Shown: in pieces, positions 8,346-16,537 of the stretch
Position numbering within the stretch: position 1 is the stretch's first letter
How the letters are laid out: every line of letters starts with the position of its first letter
NCBI RefSeq assembly: GCF_030625865.1
Contig: NZ_DAOUQB010000013.1
Location: forward strand, 1-64,000
DNA: 64,000 nucleotides
Reading direction: 5' to 3'
Source: Anaerotignum sp.
GTDB lineage: Bacteria; Bacillota; Clostridia; Lachnospirales; Anaerotignaceae
Program-made: the position numbers and the translations under genes
Notes under the pieces: model-generated
The model's input: only the letters and a program-made list of their open reading frames with translations
Database searches by the model: none
Told to the model about the DNA's origin: nothing

Positions 8346-8693
8346 TTTTAAAATGCTACTGAAAAGATATTGAAACCATTCAAAATCCCTTAATCACACA
8401 GGAAATATCTCACTGGTTTTAGGCGCAAGTTCGGTATAGTAGGTTATTTCAATTATCTCCTTTCATTTATTTTTAAAACAAAACCTCCTTTTGTTAGAAA
8501 AAACTCTAACAAAAGGAGTATTTTTTTGTCACAAAAATATAATACAAGATTAAATTTAGAATTATATCACGGTTACTTAATCGTCCTGCCAAACCTCATT
8601 AATATTGTTTCAATAAATACACTTAAGATAATTGCTTAAAATACTTTGTTTTTTCTTAAACCGGTCGATGATATAAGTGAGGGAGTGATTGAA
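8346..8693 (+). other. Gene-free stretch between tRNA-Gly and the 515-aa unknown gene
   Basis: No coding frame with a ribosome site is visible on either strand. The only structured element is the hairpin at 8485-8527. A T5 run directly after the tRNA may end it. The stretch before 8694 is A/T-rich and holds a GTCGATGA element near 8665 that resembles a sigma-28 -10 box but has no TAAA at the right distance, so no promoter is called. Confidence 0.6.
8485..8527 (+). terminator. Strong hairpin with T-run, no gene just upstream
   Basis: A perfect 14-bp stem, CTCCTTTTGTTAGA with its complement, a 6-nt loop, then TATTTTTTT. It has terminator form on the plus strand and lies 140 nt past the tRNA. 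No coding gene ends here, so it may end the tRNA precursor or a small untranslated RNA. Confidence 0.65.
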
Positions 8694-10241
8694 ATGAATA
8701 TTGGTTCAAATATGAGCGCCAAATATACACAATGGCTAAACAGTTTACCCGTGGCAAAAAATGAGGCAAACCAAAATGCAGGGACATTAAATCACGAGGA
8801 TACAGCAAATGTACCCACATCACCGCAAACAACCACATCTGTTGATATGGATAAGATTTTATATTCAGGCGAAGTTGTACAATCTAAAATGAAAAACTAT
8901 TCAGGGACGCCCATCACAGAATGCGAAATTGTTCCCTCTTCACAACGTGATTATACAATTGGCGATGCCTTGAATTATCAATATAACAAACAATTCTCAT
9001 TTAAACTTGATGATTTAATAAACGGTACCACTGAAAACTTCAAGTTGCGTGCACCAGATTCTCCTGTTCCACAAGATTTCATTGATAACTTAAAGCAAAA
9101 CGGAATTTTGGAAAATAATTATGATACAAGCAGAACGACATTTTACTTGCAAGGTCTTGATGAAGACACTGCAAACCTTGACCATAGCGTAGATTACCTT
9201 GCTTCAGGATATGTGGTTTCAAAACAGCATATTGAAGATACTTTTACAGGAGAAGAAAAACAAAAAGCTTTAAATCAAATTGAAACAAACTTCAATTCGG
9301 CTATCGAGCAGATTGCGGATAAAACCGCAAAAGAACTGGGCGGATTTTTTGAAGAAAATGGTGTAAATGGTGAAACAGAAAAAATTAAAAACAGTATTAT
9401 AAAAGCTTACCATGATCAAATAGATAAATATTCCGATTACATAGAAACTGATAAAAACTACGCAAACCTAAATGGAACAGAAAACGAATGGCTGAAAAAA
9501 GACGATTCCTATATGGCTTGCCAACTGAGAAAAGCTATCAAAACGGATGAGACATCCCGAGTAAAAGAAAGTGAAACAGGGTATTATTCTTTAAACGAAC
9601 TCCAGAAAACTAAAGATGTTATATCTGAAATAAAGACTAGTACCAATGATATCAGCTGTTATGATGATGAAGAAAAAATTGGTTATAACCTTGCTGAGCT
9701 CTCTCTAAAAGGTGAAGTATTCAGTGAATTCAGCGGTGTTTCCGAAAGTTTAAAAAATGCTGTTAGAAAATCTATCAAGCATATTGTCAATAATATGACC
9801 GATGAACTAAACGAACAATTAAAAACGGAAAGAGCTGGGGTGGCAGAGCCCGAAAAATTGGCCGACCTCAATAAAAGAGATATCTTTTCCGTGTACAACA
9901 AGGTTATGGATACTTATAAAACTACAAATGATATGTTAAAAGCATTAATAGAGGGTGCTGCTTTCGGTAAAAATCAACATATGAGCAAGACCAACTCTCA
10001 ATATTCAAATCTTTATCGTTATGGAAATACGGGTTCAAAATATTGGAATAACTTTTTCCAAAATACGTTGCAATATAAAACTCAAATAATTAGCCTGAAC
10101 CAGTCCGATTCCAATAATGGGTATATCGATAAAGAATCCGGTATCGAAGCTTTGTCAAAGGAATGGAATAGCTTTGTTTCAAAATTTACAGATGATAAAA
10201 GTATGATGTTGAGTACAAACAGTTTTTCAGGCTATGCATAA
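8694..10241 (+). CDS. Protein of unknown function, 515 aa, cytoplasmic-type N-terminus
   Basis: Not recognised. The start at 8694 (MNIGSNMSAKYTQW) is behind GAGGGAGTG; an earlier in-frame ATG at 8646 has no site. There is no signal peptide and no membrane segment. Residues about 15-65 are rich in Asn, Thr, Ser, Gln and Pro and probably disordered. The rest is acidic, Lys- and Asn-rich and mostly helical, with two long charged helical stretches (about 175-250 and 310-410). The codon use resembles its neighbours. It stands alone between a tRNA and the FtsE-like unit, 2 kb from the fliD cluster. The polar N-terminus without a Sec signal resembles substrates of the flagellar export apparatus, but that is speculation. 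Confidence 0.75.
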   Translation: MNIGSNMSAKYTQWLNSLPVAKNEANQNAGTLNHEDTANVPTSPQTTTSVDMDKILYSGEVVQSKMKNYSGTPITECEIVPSSQRDYTIGDALNYQYNKQFSFKLDDLINGTTENFKLRAPDSPVPQDFIDNLKQNGILENNYDTSRTTFYLQGLDEDTANLDHSVDYLASGYVVSKQHIEDTFTGEEKQKALNQIETNFNSAIEQIADKTAKELGGFFEENGVNGETEKIKNSIIKAYHDQIDKYSDYIETDKNYANLNGTENEWLKKDDSYMACQLRKAIKTDETSRVKESETGYYSLNELQKTKDVISEIKTSTNDISCYDDEEKIGYNLAELSLKGEVFSEFSGVSESLKNAVRKSIKHIVNNMTDELNEQLKTERAGVAEPEKLADLNKRDIFSVYNKVMDTYKTTNDMLKALIEGAAFGKNQHMSKTNSQYSNLYRYGNTGSKYWNNFFQNTLQYKTQIISLNQSDSNNGYIDKESGIEALSKEWNSFVSKFTDDKSMMLSTNSFSGYA

Positions 10242-10335
10242 ATTTAAACCTACGCATTAAAAAAGCTGAGCTACCACTCCATGGTTAAATCCATTTCGAA
10301 ACTTAGCGGAAAAGCTATGCTAAAATAAATCAAAA

Positions 10336-10372
10336 AATCCTCATAACACTTTTTATAAGTGCTATGGGGATT
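10336..10372. other. Imperfect hairpin after the 515-aa gene
   Basis: A 16-bp imperfect stem (AATCCTCATAACACTT against AAGTGCTATGGGGATT) with a 5-nt loop. On the plus strand no T-run follows; on the minus strand TTTTTTG follows. It probably helps end or protect the 515-aa transcript. Confidence 0.45.
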
Positions 10373-10561
10373 TGCTTAAGAGGTTCAAATTTACTGTTCC
10401 TTCCAATCTTCCCTATACACTGCCCTTTACCCCGTTTTTTTCTAATCTTATCTCTACATAGTAATTTTAATTTGATTTTCCCTAACGTAACCAGTTTATC
10501 CGTTCCATTTTTTCCCCTTTATTTTTTCATTATCAACATCTTTTTCTATCATTTCGCAGTA

Positions 10562-10590
10562 TATACAATTTATCGCATCAGTGTTATACT
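10562..10590 (+). promoter_or_regulatory. Candidate promoter for the FtsE-like/C39 unit
   Basis: -35 TATACA (10562-10567), a 17-bp spacer and -10 TATACT (10585-10590) lie 60 bp before the start at 10651. The remaining stretch from 10373 to 10560 is strongly pyrimidine-rich on the plus strand and holds nothing else recognisable. An 85-codon frame in it has no ribosome site and low-complexity content. Confidence 0.5.
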
Positions 10591-10650
10591 AAAAAGAAAA
10601 GCTTGTCTATTTTGCTCTTAAAATAAACTTTTTTGAAAGGCATGAGCGCG

Positions 10651-11337
10651 TTGATTTTATTCAATAATGTATCAAAGACCTATCCAAATAATGAATCAGG
10701 TGTGGAAAACATCTCTCTGGAAATTGCAGATGGGGATTTTGTCTTTCTTGTTGGAAAAACGGGTTCCGGAAAAAGCACGTTAATCAACCTAATTACAGGG
10801 GAAATCAAGCCTACTTCCGGAGATATTATTGTAAACAACCTATCACTGAATGCTTTGTCGCAAAAAGATTTTCCATACTACAGACGCGTTTTGGGTATAA
10901 TCAATAACGACTATTCACTTATTGAAAATAAAACAATTTTTCAAAATCTAGAAATTGCTATGTTAGCTTCTGGACACTCCAGTAAATCAATTCGAAAATC
11001 TATTCCTCTGGCTCTTGGACTTGTTGGAATGACAAAAAAAATGTATGACTATCCTCAAAATTTATCAGGAGGAGAAACATTCAAAATTCTGATGGCGAGG
11101 GCTGTAGTTAATAACCCCCAAATTATTGTTGCTGATGAACCAACGGCTCAATTGGATTATGACTCTTCCCTTGATATTATGTCTTTATTCAACGAAATCA
11201 ATCAATTGGGAATCACAATCATTATTGCCACCCATGCAAAAGAATTCGTTGACATAATGAAAAAACGTGTTGTAACCTTACAAAACGGAAAAATACTCGG
11301 TGATGTTAGTAAAGGAAAATATGGTTGGATAATATGA
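10651..11337 (+). CDS. Divergent FtsE-like ABC ATPase without an FtsX partner
   Basis: A 228-aa ATPase closest to FtsE, the cell-division ATPase that drives peptidoglycan hydrolases through the membrane protein FtsX. The TTG start at 10651 is chosen because AAAGG is 10 nt upstream and it gives the typical FtsE opening MILFNNVSKTYPN; ATG 10642 is too close to the site. Walker A is GKTGSGKST and Walker B is IIVADEPT, and the H-loop His is present (IIATHAKEF). Two motifs differ from FtsE: the Q-loop FQDF is INNDY (Gln to Asn), and the signature LSGGEQQR is LSGGETFK. No ftsX follows. Instead the C39-like peptidase gene overlaps its end by 13 bp, implying translational coupling and joint function. 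It is probably a paralog, with the essential ftsEX located elsewhere. Confidence 0.85.
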   Translation: MILFNNVSKTYPNNESGVENISLEIADGDFVFLVGKTGSGKSTLINLITGEIKPTSGDIIVNNLSLNALSQKDFPYYRRVLGIINNDYSLIENKTIFQNLEIAMLASGHSSKSIRKSIPLALGLVGMTKKMYDYPQNLSGGETFKILMARAVVNNPQIIVADEPTAQLDYDSSLDIMSLFNEINQLGITIIIATHAKEFVDIMKKRVVTLQNGKILGDVSKGKYGWII

Positions 11338-12185
11338 AAAAACGTAGACGAAAACATAATACACACAAAAAAATTTTTAAAACGATATTTGTGGGAACAT
11401 ATGTCAGCTTCATTTGTTTTTTATATCTATTTGCAACCCGTGTGACCCCTTGGGATATCAATTACTTTATTAAAGAAACGCAGAAACACACAACCGCCTT
11501 GGTCACTACGCTGAAAACTCAAAAAGCTGCATTTGATGCAAAACGAGAGGCAGCGGCATTGGCTAAAGCAATTTCTGCAAAAAAAGATAAAACAAGTGAA
11601 AAAAAATCTTCCACGAAAGACATTAAAAAAGATACCGATGAAACGGTTTTACAGTCTGACACCATAGAATTAATTTATTATTCTCAAAATGATCCCCGAT
11701 GGAAAACAGCCATTTATGGTGGCGATAATATTATTGGCGTTTTCGGGTGTGGACCCACTACCCTTGCAATGATTGTCAGTACCCTGACAGATAACCAAAT
11801 CACTCCTGATGTCGTTGCAAAATGGGCTTACGATAATGGACATTTCTGCAACAATAGTGGATCTTATCATTCAATTATTCCAAAAGGCGTAGAAAATTAT
11901 GGTCTTACCTCAGAAAGCCTGAAAGACCCCTCAAAAGAAACCATATTCCAAGAGCTTTCCAACGGAAATCTTGTGGTTGTATTAATGAACAAGGGCATAT
12001 TCACCTCTCAAGGTCATTTTATTGTTCTTCGGGGTGTCACCACAGATGGAAAGGTATTAATTGCTGATTCTCAAAGCCCCGAAAACAGTGAACAAGCTTG
12101 GGATATTGAAACGATTTTAAAAGAAGCCAAATATACTGCAAGCTACGGCGGGCCTTTTTGGTCTATCAGTAGATCTTCTTCTTAA
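11325..12185 (+). CDS. Membrane-anchored C39-like cysteine peptidase
   Basis: A 286-aa protein. The likely start is TTG 11325, which has AAAGGA 8 nt upstream; ATG 11334 is the alternative. A basic N-terminus (KKRRRKH) is followed by one membrane segment (about residues 20-40) and a Lys/Ala-rich linker (about 60-105). The papain-like C39_2 domain comes last, with Cys142 in FGCGPTT, His231 in QGHFIVLRG and Asp248 in IADSQSP as the visible triad. Topology by the positive-inside rule puts the peptidase outside. It overlaps the FtsE-like gene by 13 bp. By analogy with FtsEX-activated hydrolases it may be a wall-side enzyme driven or positioned by the ATPase, but the C39_2 substrate is unknown. Confidence 0.85.
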   Translation: MDNMKKRRRKHNTHKKIFKTIFVGTYVSFICFLYLFATRVTPWDINYFIKETQKHTTALVTTLKTQKAAFDAKREAAALAKAISAKKDKTSEKKSSTKDIKKDTDETVLQSDTIELIYYSQNDPRWKTAIYGGDNIIGVFGCGPTTLAMIVSTLTDNQITPDVVAKWAYDNGHFCNNSGSYHSIIPKGVENYGLTSESLKDPSKETIFQELSNGNLVVVLMNKGIFTSQGHFIVLRGVTTDGKVLIADSQSPENSEQAWDIETILKEAKYTASYGGPFWSISRSSS

Positions 12186-12190
12186 TAAAA

Positions 12191-12230
12191 TTAATAAAAA
12201 GCAAGGTTTTTAAACCTTGCTTTTTATTAA
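12191..12230. terminator. Bidirectional terminator between the C39-like gene and the fliT-like gene
   Basis: A 19-bp near-perfect palindrome, with core AAAAAGCAAGG and CCTTGCTTTTT and a very short loop, lies between convergent genes. Confidence 0.92.
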
Positions 12231-12263
12231 TTGACCCCTTTAGGGGATTCACCTTATCTTATC

Positions 12264-12668
12264 TCACCTATTATTTTTATAAAAGGAGTTGTTCCCGCCA
12301 ATTTTAAGATTAATCGCTTTATCAAGCTGAATTGTTGTTTGCAAATTTCTTTTAATCTTTTTATAAATATCATGCACCCGCTGCAAATCTGATGAAATCA
12401 ACACATTTTCTTCCACCTCTTTGGCCATGACGCCTCTGGCTATCTTTTGTTCATTTTCCGGCAGGCTATGCAATAGATCCTCTCTCGCAAAATCTATGTC
12501 ATCAAGTTCAAGCATTACATCCGTACGCATCTTCATTAACAAGCGAAAAGAATATAAATCATTTCGCTGCAAACACTCGGCCATTTGTTTCGTAACATCC
12601 TGTAACTCATTCACTTTATTGTACTGTTTTTGAAGATTTAAAAGCAATCCAGTGAATGTTGTATTCAT
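12264..12668 (-). CDS. FliT-like flagellar chaperone candidate
   Basis: A 134-aa, entirely helical, charged protein and the last gene of fliD-fliS-this, 21 bp after fliS. The start follows AAGGGTG. Size, helical content and position match FliT, which chaperones the filament cap protein FliD in other bacteria, but FliT sequences are too diverse for recognition by eye. The call rests mainly on context. Confidence 0.6.
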   Translation of the reverse strand: MNTTFTGLLLNLQKQYNKVNELQDVTKQMAECLQRNDLYSFRLLMKMRTDVMLELDDIDFAREDLLHSLPENEQKIARGVMAKEVEENVLISSDLQRVHDIYKKIKRNLQTTIQLDKAINLKIGGNNSFYKNNR

Positions 12669-12689
12669 ACGCCATCACCCTTTATATTC

Positions 12690-13076
12690 CTAATTTTTCA
12701 CTAACTCTGCCTGAGAAATACGATCGGCCTCTTTAAAGGTATTCCTTAGGTCAAGGAGCATAGTTCTTAACTCTTGTATCATCTCAACGCTTCTGCTTGC
12801 TTTAATTCTGGCTACCTGAAATTGAAAATACTCATACAGCTTAGAAATCTCACTGCCTACGGAATATGTCTTATCTAAGGTTTTATCCAGATATTTAATA
12901 ATTTCCGAAACCCTATTCATAGATGATTCAAACACAGGATAATCGGCATTTTTCAAACACATTTCTGCTTTCGTAAGTCTTTTGGCCGATTCATCAAACA
13001 AAAGAAGCAAAAGCTCACCTGAAGTCATTGTATTAACTGATTGTTGTTTATAATTCTGATAACCATAATTATTCAT
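12690..13076 (-). CDS. fliS: Flagellin export chaperone FliS
   Basis: A 128-aa four-helix protein that binds the flagellin C-terminus and keeps it export-competent. The start at 13076 (MNNYGYQNYKQQ) gives the typical FliS N-terminus with the downstream motif TSGELLLLLFDESAKRL. The longer open frame adds residues that belong to the fliD 3' end. AAAGGA lies 12 nt upstream. It is 25 bp after fliD. Confidence 0.93.
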   Translation of the reverse strand: MNNYGYQNYKQQSVNTMTSGELLLLLFDESAKRLTKAEMCLKNADYPVFESSMNRVSEIIKYLDKTLDKTYSVGSEISKLYEYFQFQVARIKASRSVEMIQELRTMLLDLRNTFKEADRISQAELVKN

Positions 13077-13101
13077 TTTTTTCGTCAATCCTTTCAACGA
13101 A

Positions 13102-15546
13102 TTAATAGCTACTATAGTCTGACAACCAACCACTCTGGGAATTTAGCTTCTGCATCATCACCTCTAATTGTGTAAATTGATTTTGGTATCTTGTTCGCTC
13201 TGTTTCCAACTTATCTTCCAAGGTTTCAATGATATCATCAATATCATCCATTTTTGTCTGGAGGGTATTTTTCAATAATGAACTTGGAGATGAAGAATTT
13301 CCAGCCTTCTCCACAAGAATTCCTTTTGTTGCTCCTACGGTAGACGCATACTTATCTGTTATAAACTTCATTCTTGCCATGAACCCACCAGTTAAAAGGT
13401 TTCCATCTTCCATCTCATCGGTAAACATTTGTTTCACATTTTCCGGATCTTCTTGAAGTGCTGACTCTAACTTTGACTCATCTAGGGTTATTTTACCATT
13501 ATCTTCCCAATCTGAAGAAATAGTAATTCCAATGTCTGCCAAAGTAAACCCATCAGAGCTTGTATTCATAAAAACAAACCTTAAATCATTGGCTAAATTA
13601 GAAACATCCGAATCTCCGAAAAGCATACCTTTTTTTGCCTTTGTTTCCCAAGCTTCAATTTCAGAGTCAGACATGTCCTCTTTTTGTTCATCGGTAAGAG
13701 GTGCATAATCACGATCACGTTTTTCTTGTATGGCAGTATTGCTTGCTTCTACCATTTCATTATAAGCAGTCACCATATTTTTAATGGCATCTACTATTTT
13801 ATCTGTATCAGCACTGGCATCAAACTTAATTGCTTCAGTTCCTTCAACATATTCTAATTCTCCCAAGCCATTTTCTTCATAGCCAAACGTTTCCTTTGCC
13901 ACGATTTTCATACCATTTAGAGAAAAGGAATTGGTTCCACGGGCAATTTCCATGGCATCGGCGCCGCCTTCCCCGTCAAAGTCAACAAGGATGATAGCAT
14001 CTTGACCTTCCACTGTTTTTCCATTAACCTCGTTGCTTACCGGATCAATTTTTCCATCTCCATCACGTTTGCCGAACAGCAGTCGCTCCATCGCATTAAG
14101 CTCTCCACCCGAGCCGCCAATTTCTACAGAACCAGATGCCCCATGTTGGGTTGAAACAACAGAAAAGGAGTCGCTGTTTGCTTGATAGGAAATGTTTACA
14201 TCCGCATCCTCATTGGAATTGATTGCAGATAAGATATCATTGATCGTAGTTTCGCCTTCTTTATATGTAAATTTAATGCTTGCCCCATTAATCCTAATTT
14301 CGTACTCAGTACCATCTACAAGTCCAGCACTCTCCACATCTTTTATTCCGGATTCTTCAAGGGAACTGGTTAAACTTACTTTATTTATTGCACCATTTTC
14401 AATGCCAAAAACGCTTCCTTCGCCTAGTACACCAAGAGAAGAACTGGTAACATACAATACGGATGAATTATCCTCAACTCCAGAGGGCAAAATTGTTTTC
14501 ATTTGAATTTTATTGTCTGCATCCTGCGTTAATTGAATTCTTCCATTACCAAAGGCCGTATCTAACTTTTCCTGCAAATATCCTAGAAAATCCGTTTCGT
14601 TTAATTTTGTTTCATCATCAAATGTAATAGTTTGTTTTTCCCCATTGTATTCAAATATAAGGCTTTTATTTAGCATTCGATCTTTAAAAGTTGTATTTTC
14701 ATGAAGGTCATCAGGATTAATTGCCCCAGCAGCATCCAAACCTCCATCTGTAATGCTTTGATCAACAATCGTGGCATTACCAGAATTTATCCCTAAGTGA
14801 CTCAATAATTCTGAGTCTCCACTGGTAATTTTTAATTCATTCCCAATTCCATCAATATTTTTAAAGTTTAGAGTTTCTCCGCTTGCAGTTACGCTCATTA
14901 CGTCGCTAAGATTCTTTCCACTACCAATATCAACTTTTTCTAACGCTTTCGTGATCCCGGCAGCAACCTCAGCAGCACTGGTATATAGCCCCCCGCCTTC
15001 TTTTTCAGGCATGGTGACAGAATAACTTGTACTCCCATATTTAACAGTAAAGCTTTTTCCCACCAAAGTACAGGAGTCCTCAGTACCAAAATTAATTGCA
15101 TCTGTTTGTATATAGTTATTTGACAGTGCTTCAGTTGTGGTAAAACTTGCATCTTGAGCTAACTGCTTGATCCCTTCTATGGAAAGCTGCTGCCCACTGC
15201 TTACTTTCCCGGTAACAGAAACACAATCACCGTTCTCACCCGTGGCTGTTATGACACTTCTTGAATAAAAACCAGAACTATTTAAATTTGTACCGGATGA
15301 ATAAGATGTGTATTTATCTGCGAAACTAACCAGCTTATCACTGATTGCACGATACGCATCTGTTTTCCATGACAATAACGTTTTACTTTGCTTTTGTTTT
15401 GCAATTTTACTTCTTGTTGCAATGGTCATCCCATCAATTATTTCATCAGTATCTAAACCACTAACAAGACCGCCAATGCCCTTCGTTGTACTCCCATATG
15501 CATTACTACTGGACGATGTTGATGTAAGGCTATTTATCGTTGCCAT
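13102..15546 (-). CDS. fliD: Flagellar filament cap protein FliD, enlarged
   Basis: An 814-aa protein that caps the filament and assembles flagellin. The start at 15546 follows AAGGAGG. The N-terminal helical region carries GIGGLVSGLDTDEIIDGM, typical of FliD_N. The C-terminal coiled coil (last ~70 residues, containing LEDKLETERTRYQNQFTQLE) matches FliD_C. Cap proteins are usually about 450-550 aa, so about 300 residues are extra, probably added surface-exposed domains in the middle, where the sequence is Ser/Gly/Asp-rich. It is first in fliD-fliS-fliT-like, with a sigma-28-like promoter upstream and paired GAGGAAA repeats in the leader. Confidence 0.93.
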   Translation of the reverse strand: MATINSLTSTSSSSNAYGSTTKGIGGLVSGLDTDEIIDGMTIATRSKIAKQKQSKTLLSWKTDAYRAISDKLVSFADKYTSYSSGTNLNSSGFYSRSVITATGENGDCVSVTGKVSSGQQLSIEGIKQLAQDASFTTTEALSNNYIQTDAINFGTEDSCTLVGKSFTVKYGSTSYSVTMPEKEGGGLYTSAAEVAAGITKALEKVDIGSGKNLSDVMSVTASGETLNFKNIDGIGNELKITSGDSELLSHLGINSGNATIVDQSITDGGLDAAGAINPDDLHENTTFKDRMLNKSLIFEYNGEKQTITFDDETKLNETDFLGYLQEKLDTAFGNGRIQLTQDADNKIQMKTILPSGVEDNSSVLYVTSSSLGVLGEGSVFGIENGAINKVSLTSSLEESGIKDVESAGLVDGTEYEIRINGASIKFTYKEGETTINDILSAINSNEDADVNISYQANSDSFSVVSTQHGASGSVEIGGSGGELNAMERLLFGKRDGDGKIDPVSNEVNGKTVEGQDAIILVDFDGEGGADAMEIARGTNSFSLNGMKIVAKETFGYEENGLGELEYVEGTEAIKFDASADTDKIVDAIKNMVTAYNEMVEASNTAIQEKRDRDYAPLTDEQKEDMSDSEIEAWETKAKKGMLFGDSDVSNLANDLRFVFMNTSSDGFTLADIGITISSDWEDNGKITLDESKLESALQEDPENVKQMFTDEMEDGNLLTGGFMARMKFITDKYASTVGATKGILVEKAGNSSSPSSLLKNTLQTKMDDIDDIIETLEDKLETERTRYQNQFTQLEVMMQKLNSQSGWLSDYSSY

Positions 15547-15569
15547 AGTATCCTCCTTATAATAAAACG

Positions 15570-15604
15570 TTTCCTCTATACTCTTAACTAATTTTCCTCT
15601 ATAC
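15570..15604 (-). repeat. Two 12-bp direct repeats with GGA cores in the fliD leader
   Basis: On the minus strand GTATAGAGGAAA occurs twice, at 15604-15593 and 15581-15570, 23 bp apart, between the putative promoter and the ribosome site AAGGAGGA of fliD. The repeated AGAGGAAA and the Shine-Dalgarno each carry a GGA core like a CsrA binding site. csrA is encoded at 56921-57145. Confidence 0.55.
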
Positions 15605-15608
15605 TTAT

Positions 15609-15635
15609 TTTTCGACATATAGTATACTTTTATTA
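15609..15635 (-). promoter_or_regulatory. Candidate sigma-28 promoter of fliD-fliS
   Basis: On the minus strand TAAT (15635-15632), 15 bases, then GTCGAAAA (15616-15609) compares with the FliA consensus TAAA-N15-GCCGATAA (one and two substitutions). fliD is a classic late gene. The match is incomplete and a sigma-A promoter is not excluded. Confidence 0.4.
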
Positions 15636-15676
15636 ATAGTTCAGTTTCACAAATAATAAATTATGAGGTGATACTC

Positions 15677-16450
15677 GTGTCAGTAATCATTACATTAACC
15701 AATCAAAAAGGCGGCGTAGGAAAAACAACAACTACTGCTACCCTTATAACCGGCTTATCACTTCAAGAATATAAAGTTCTTGGAATCGACCTTGATCCCC
15801 AGGGAAACCTCGGCTTCTCTCTGGGACTGGATATAGAAAATACAGAAACAATTTATGATGTTTTTCGGGGTACAGCAAATATTGAGGATGTTATACAAAA
15901 AACAGAATTCGGCGATATTATTCCTTCAAATATATTATTAAGTAGTGCAGAGATTGAATTTAACCGCTCCGGTAGAGAGTATCTTTTAAAAGAAGCCCTA
16001 GAACCCGTAATGGACAAATATGATTTTATAATAATTGATACTCCCCCCGCATTAAATATATTAACAGTGAATGCTTACGTTTGTTCGGATCACCTTATCG
16101 TACCCATGGTCCCCGAAATTTTAAGCCTTTTGGGAGTAAGTCAGCTGAAAGAAACAGCACAAACCGTAAGAAAGTTCTATAACGCCAAACTGAATGTTTT
16201 GGGATTATTGCTTACAAAATATAATAGTCGTACCAATCTGGCAAATGAAGTTGCAGAGTTGGCCGGTGAAATAGCTAACCAGCTGAATACTTCTGTGTTT
16301 TCAGCAAAAATCAGATCCAGCGTAGCTGTTGCCGAATCTCCTGCCCATGGAGCCTGCGTTCTTTTATATGCCCCCAGATCAAAGCCAACTTTAGATTATG
16401 TAAACTTTATTGAAGAGGTTTTGATTCGATGCAAAGCTCCCAGCAATTAA
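15677..16450 (+). CDS. ParA/Soj-family ATPase beside flagellar genes
   Basis: A 257-aa P-loop ATPase with GTG start 15677 placed 6 nt after GAGGTG; the GTG at 15668 overlaps that site. The deviant Walker A KGGVGKTTT lies at the N-terminus, DLDPQGNLGFSLG follows, and the Walker B-like IIDTPPALNILT is near residue 120, all typical of ParA/Soj. No C-terminal amphipathic membrane-targeting helix like that of MinD or FlhG is evident. It is followed 87 bp later by a ComFB-domain gene in the same direction, and the pair sits between fliD and cheV on the opposite strand. There is no ParB gene nearby. A role in positioning flagella, chemoreceptor arrays or another cargo is more likely than DNA partition, but this is inference. 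Confidence 0.88.
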   Translation: MSVIITLTNQKGGVGKTTTTATLITGLSLQEYKVLGIDLDPQGNLGFSLGLDIENTETIYDVFRGTANIEDVIQKTEFGDIIPSNILLSSAEIEFNRSGREYLLKEALEPVMDKYDFIIIDTPPALNILTVNAYVCSDHLIVPMVPEILSLLGVSQLKETAQTVRKFYNAKLNVLGLLLTKYNSRTNLANEVAELAGEIANQLNTSVFSAKIRSSVAVAESPAHGACVLLYAPRSKPTLDYVNFIEEVLIRCKAPSN

Positions 16451-16537
16451 ACGCAATCCCAATACAGTTGAAAGTAGATTATTTTCAATGTTTTTTGTAT
16501 CAATTTAGTCTAAACATAATCGAAAAGAGGTATTATA

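Noticed and set aside
10364-10621. 85-codon plus-strand open frame (MGICLRGSNLLF...)
   Set aside because: No ribosome site, low-complexity Phe/Leu/Ile/Pro content from a pyrimidine-rich leader, and it overlaps the promoter of the FtsE-like gene.
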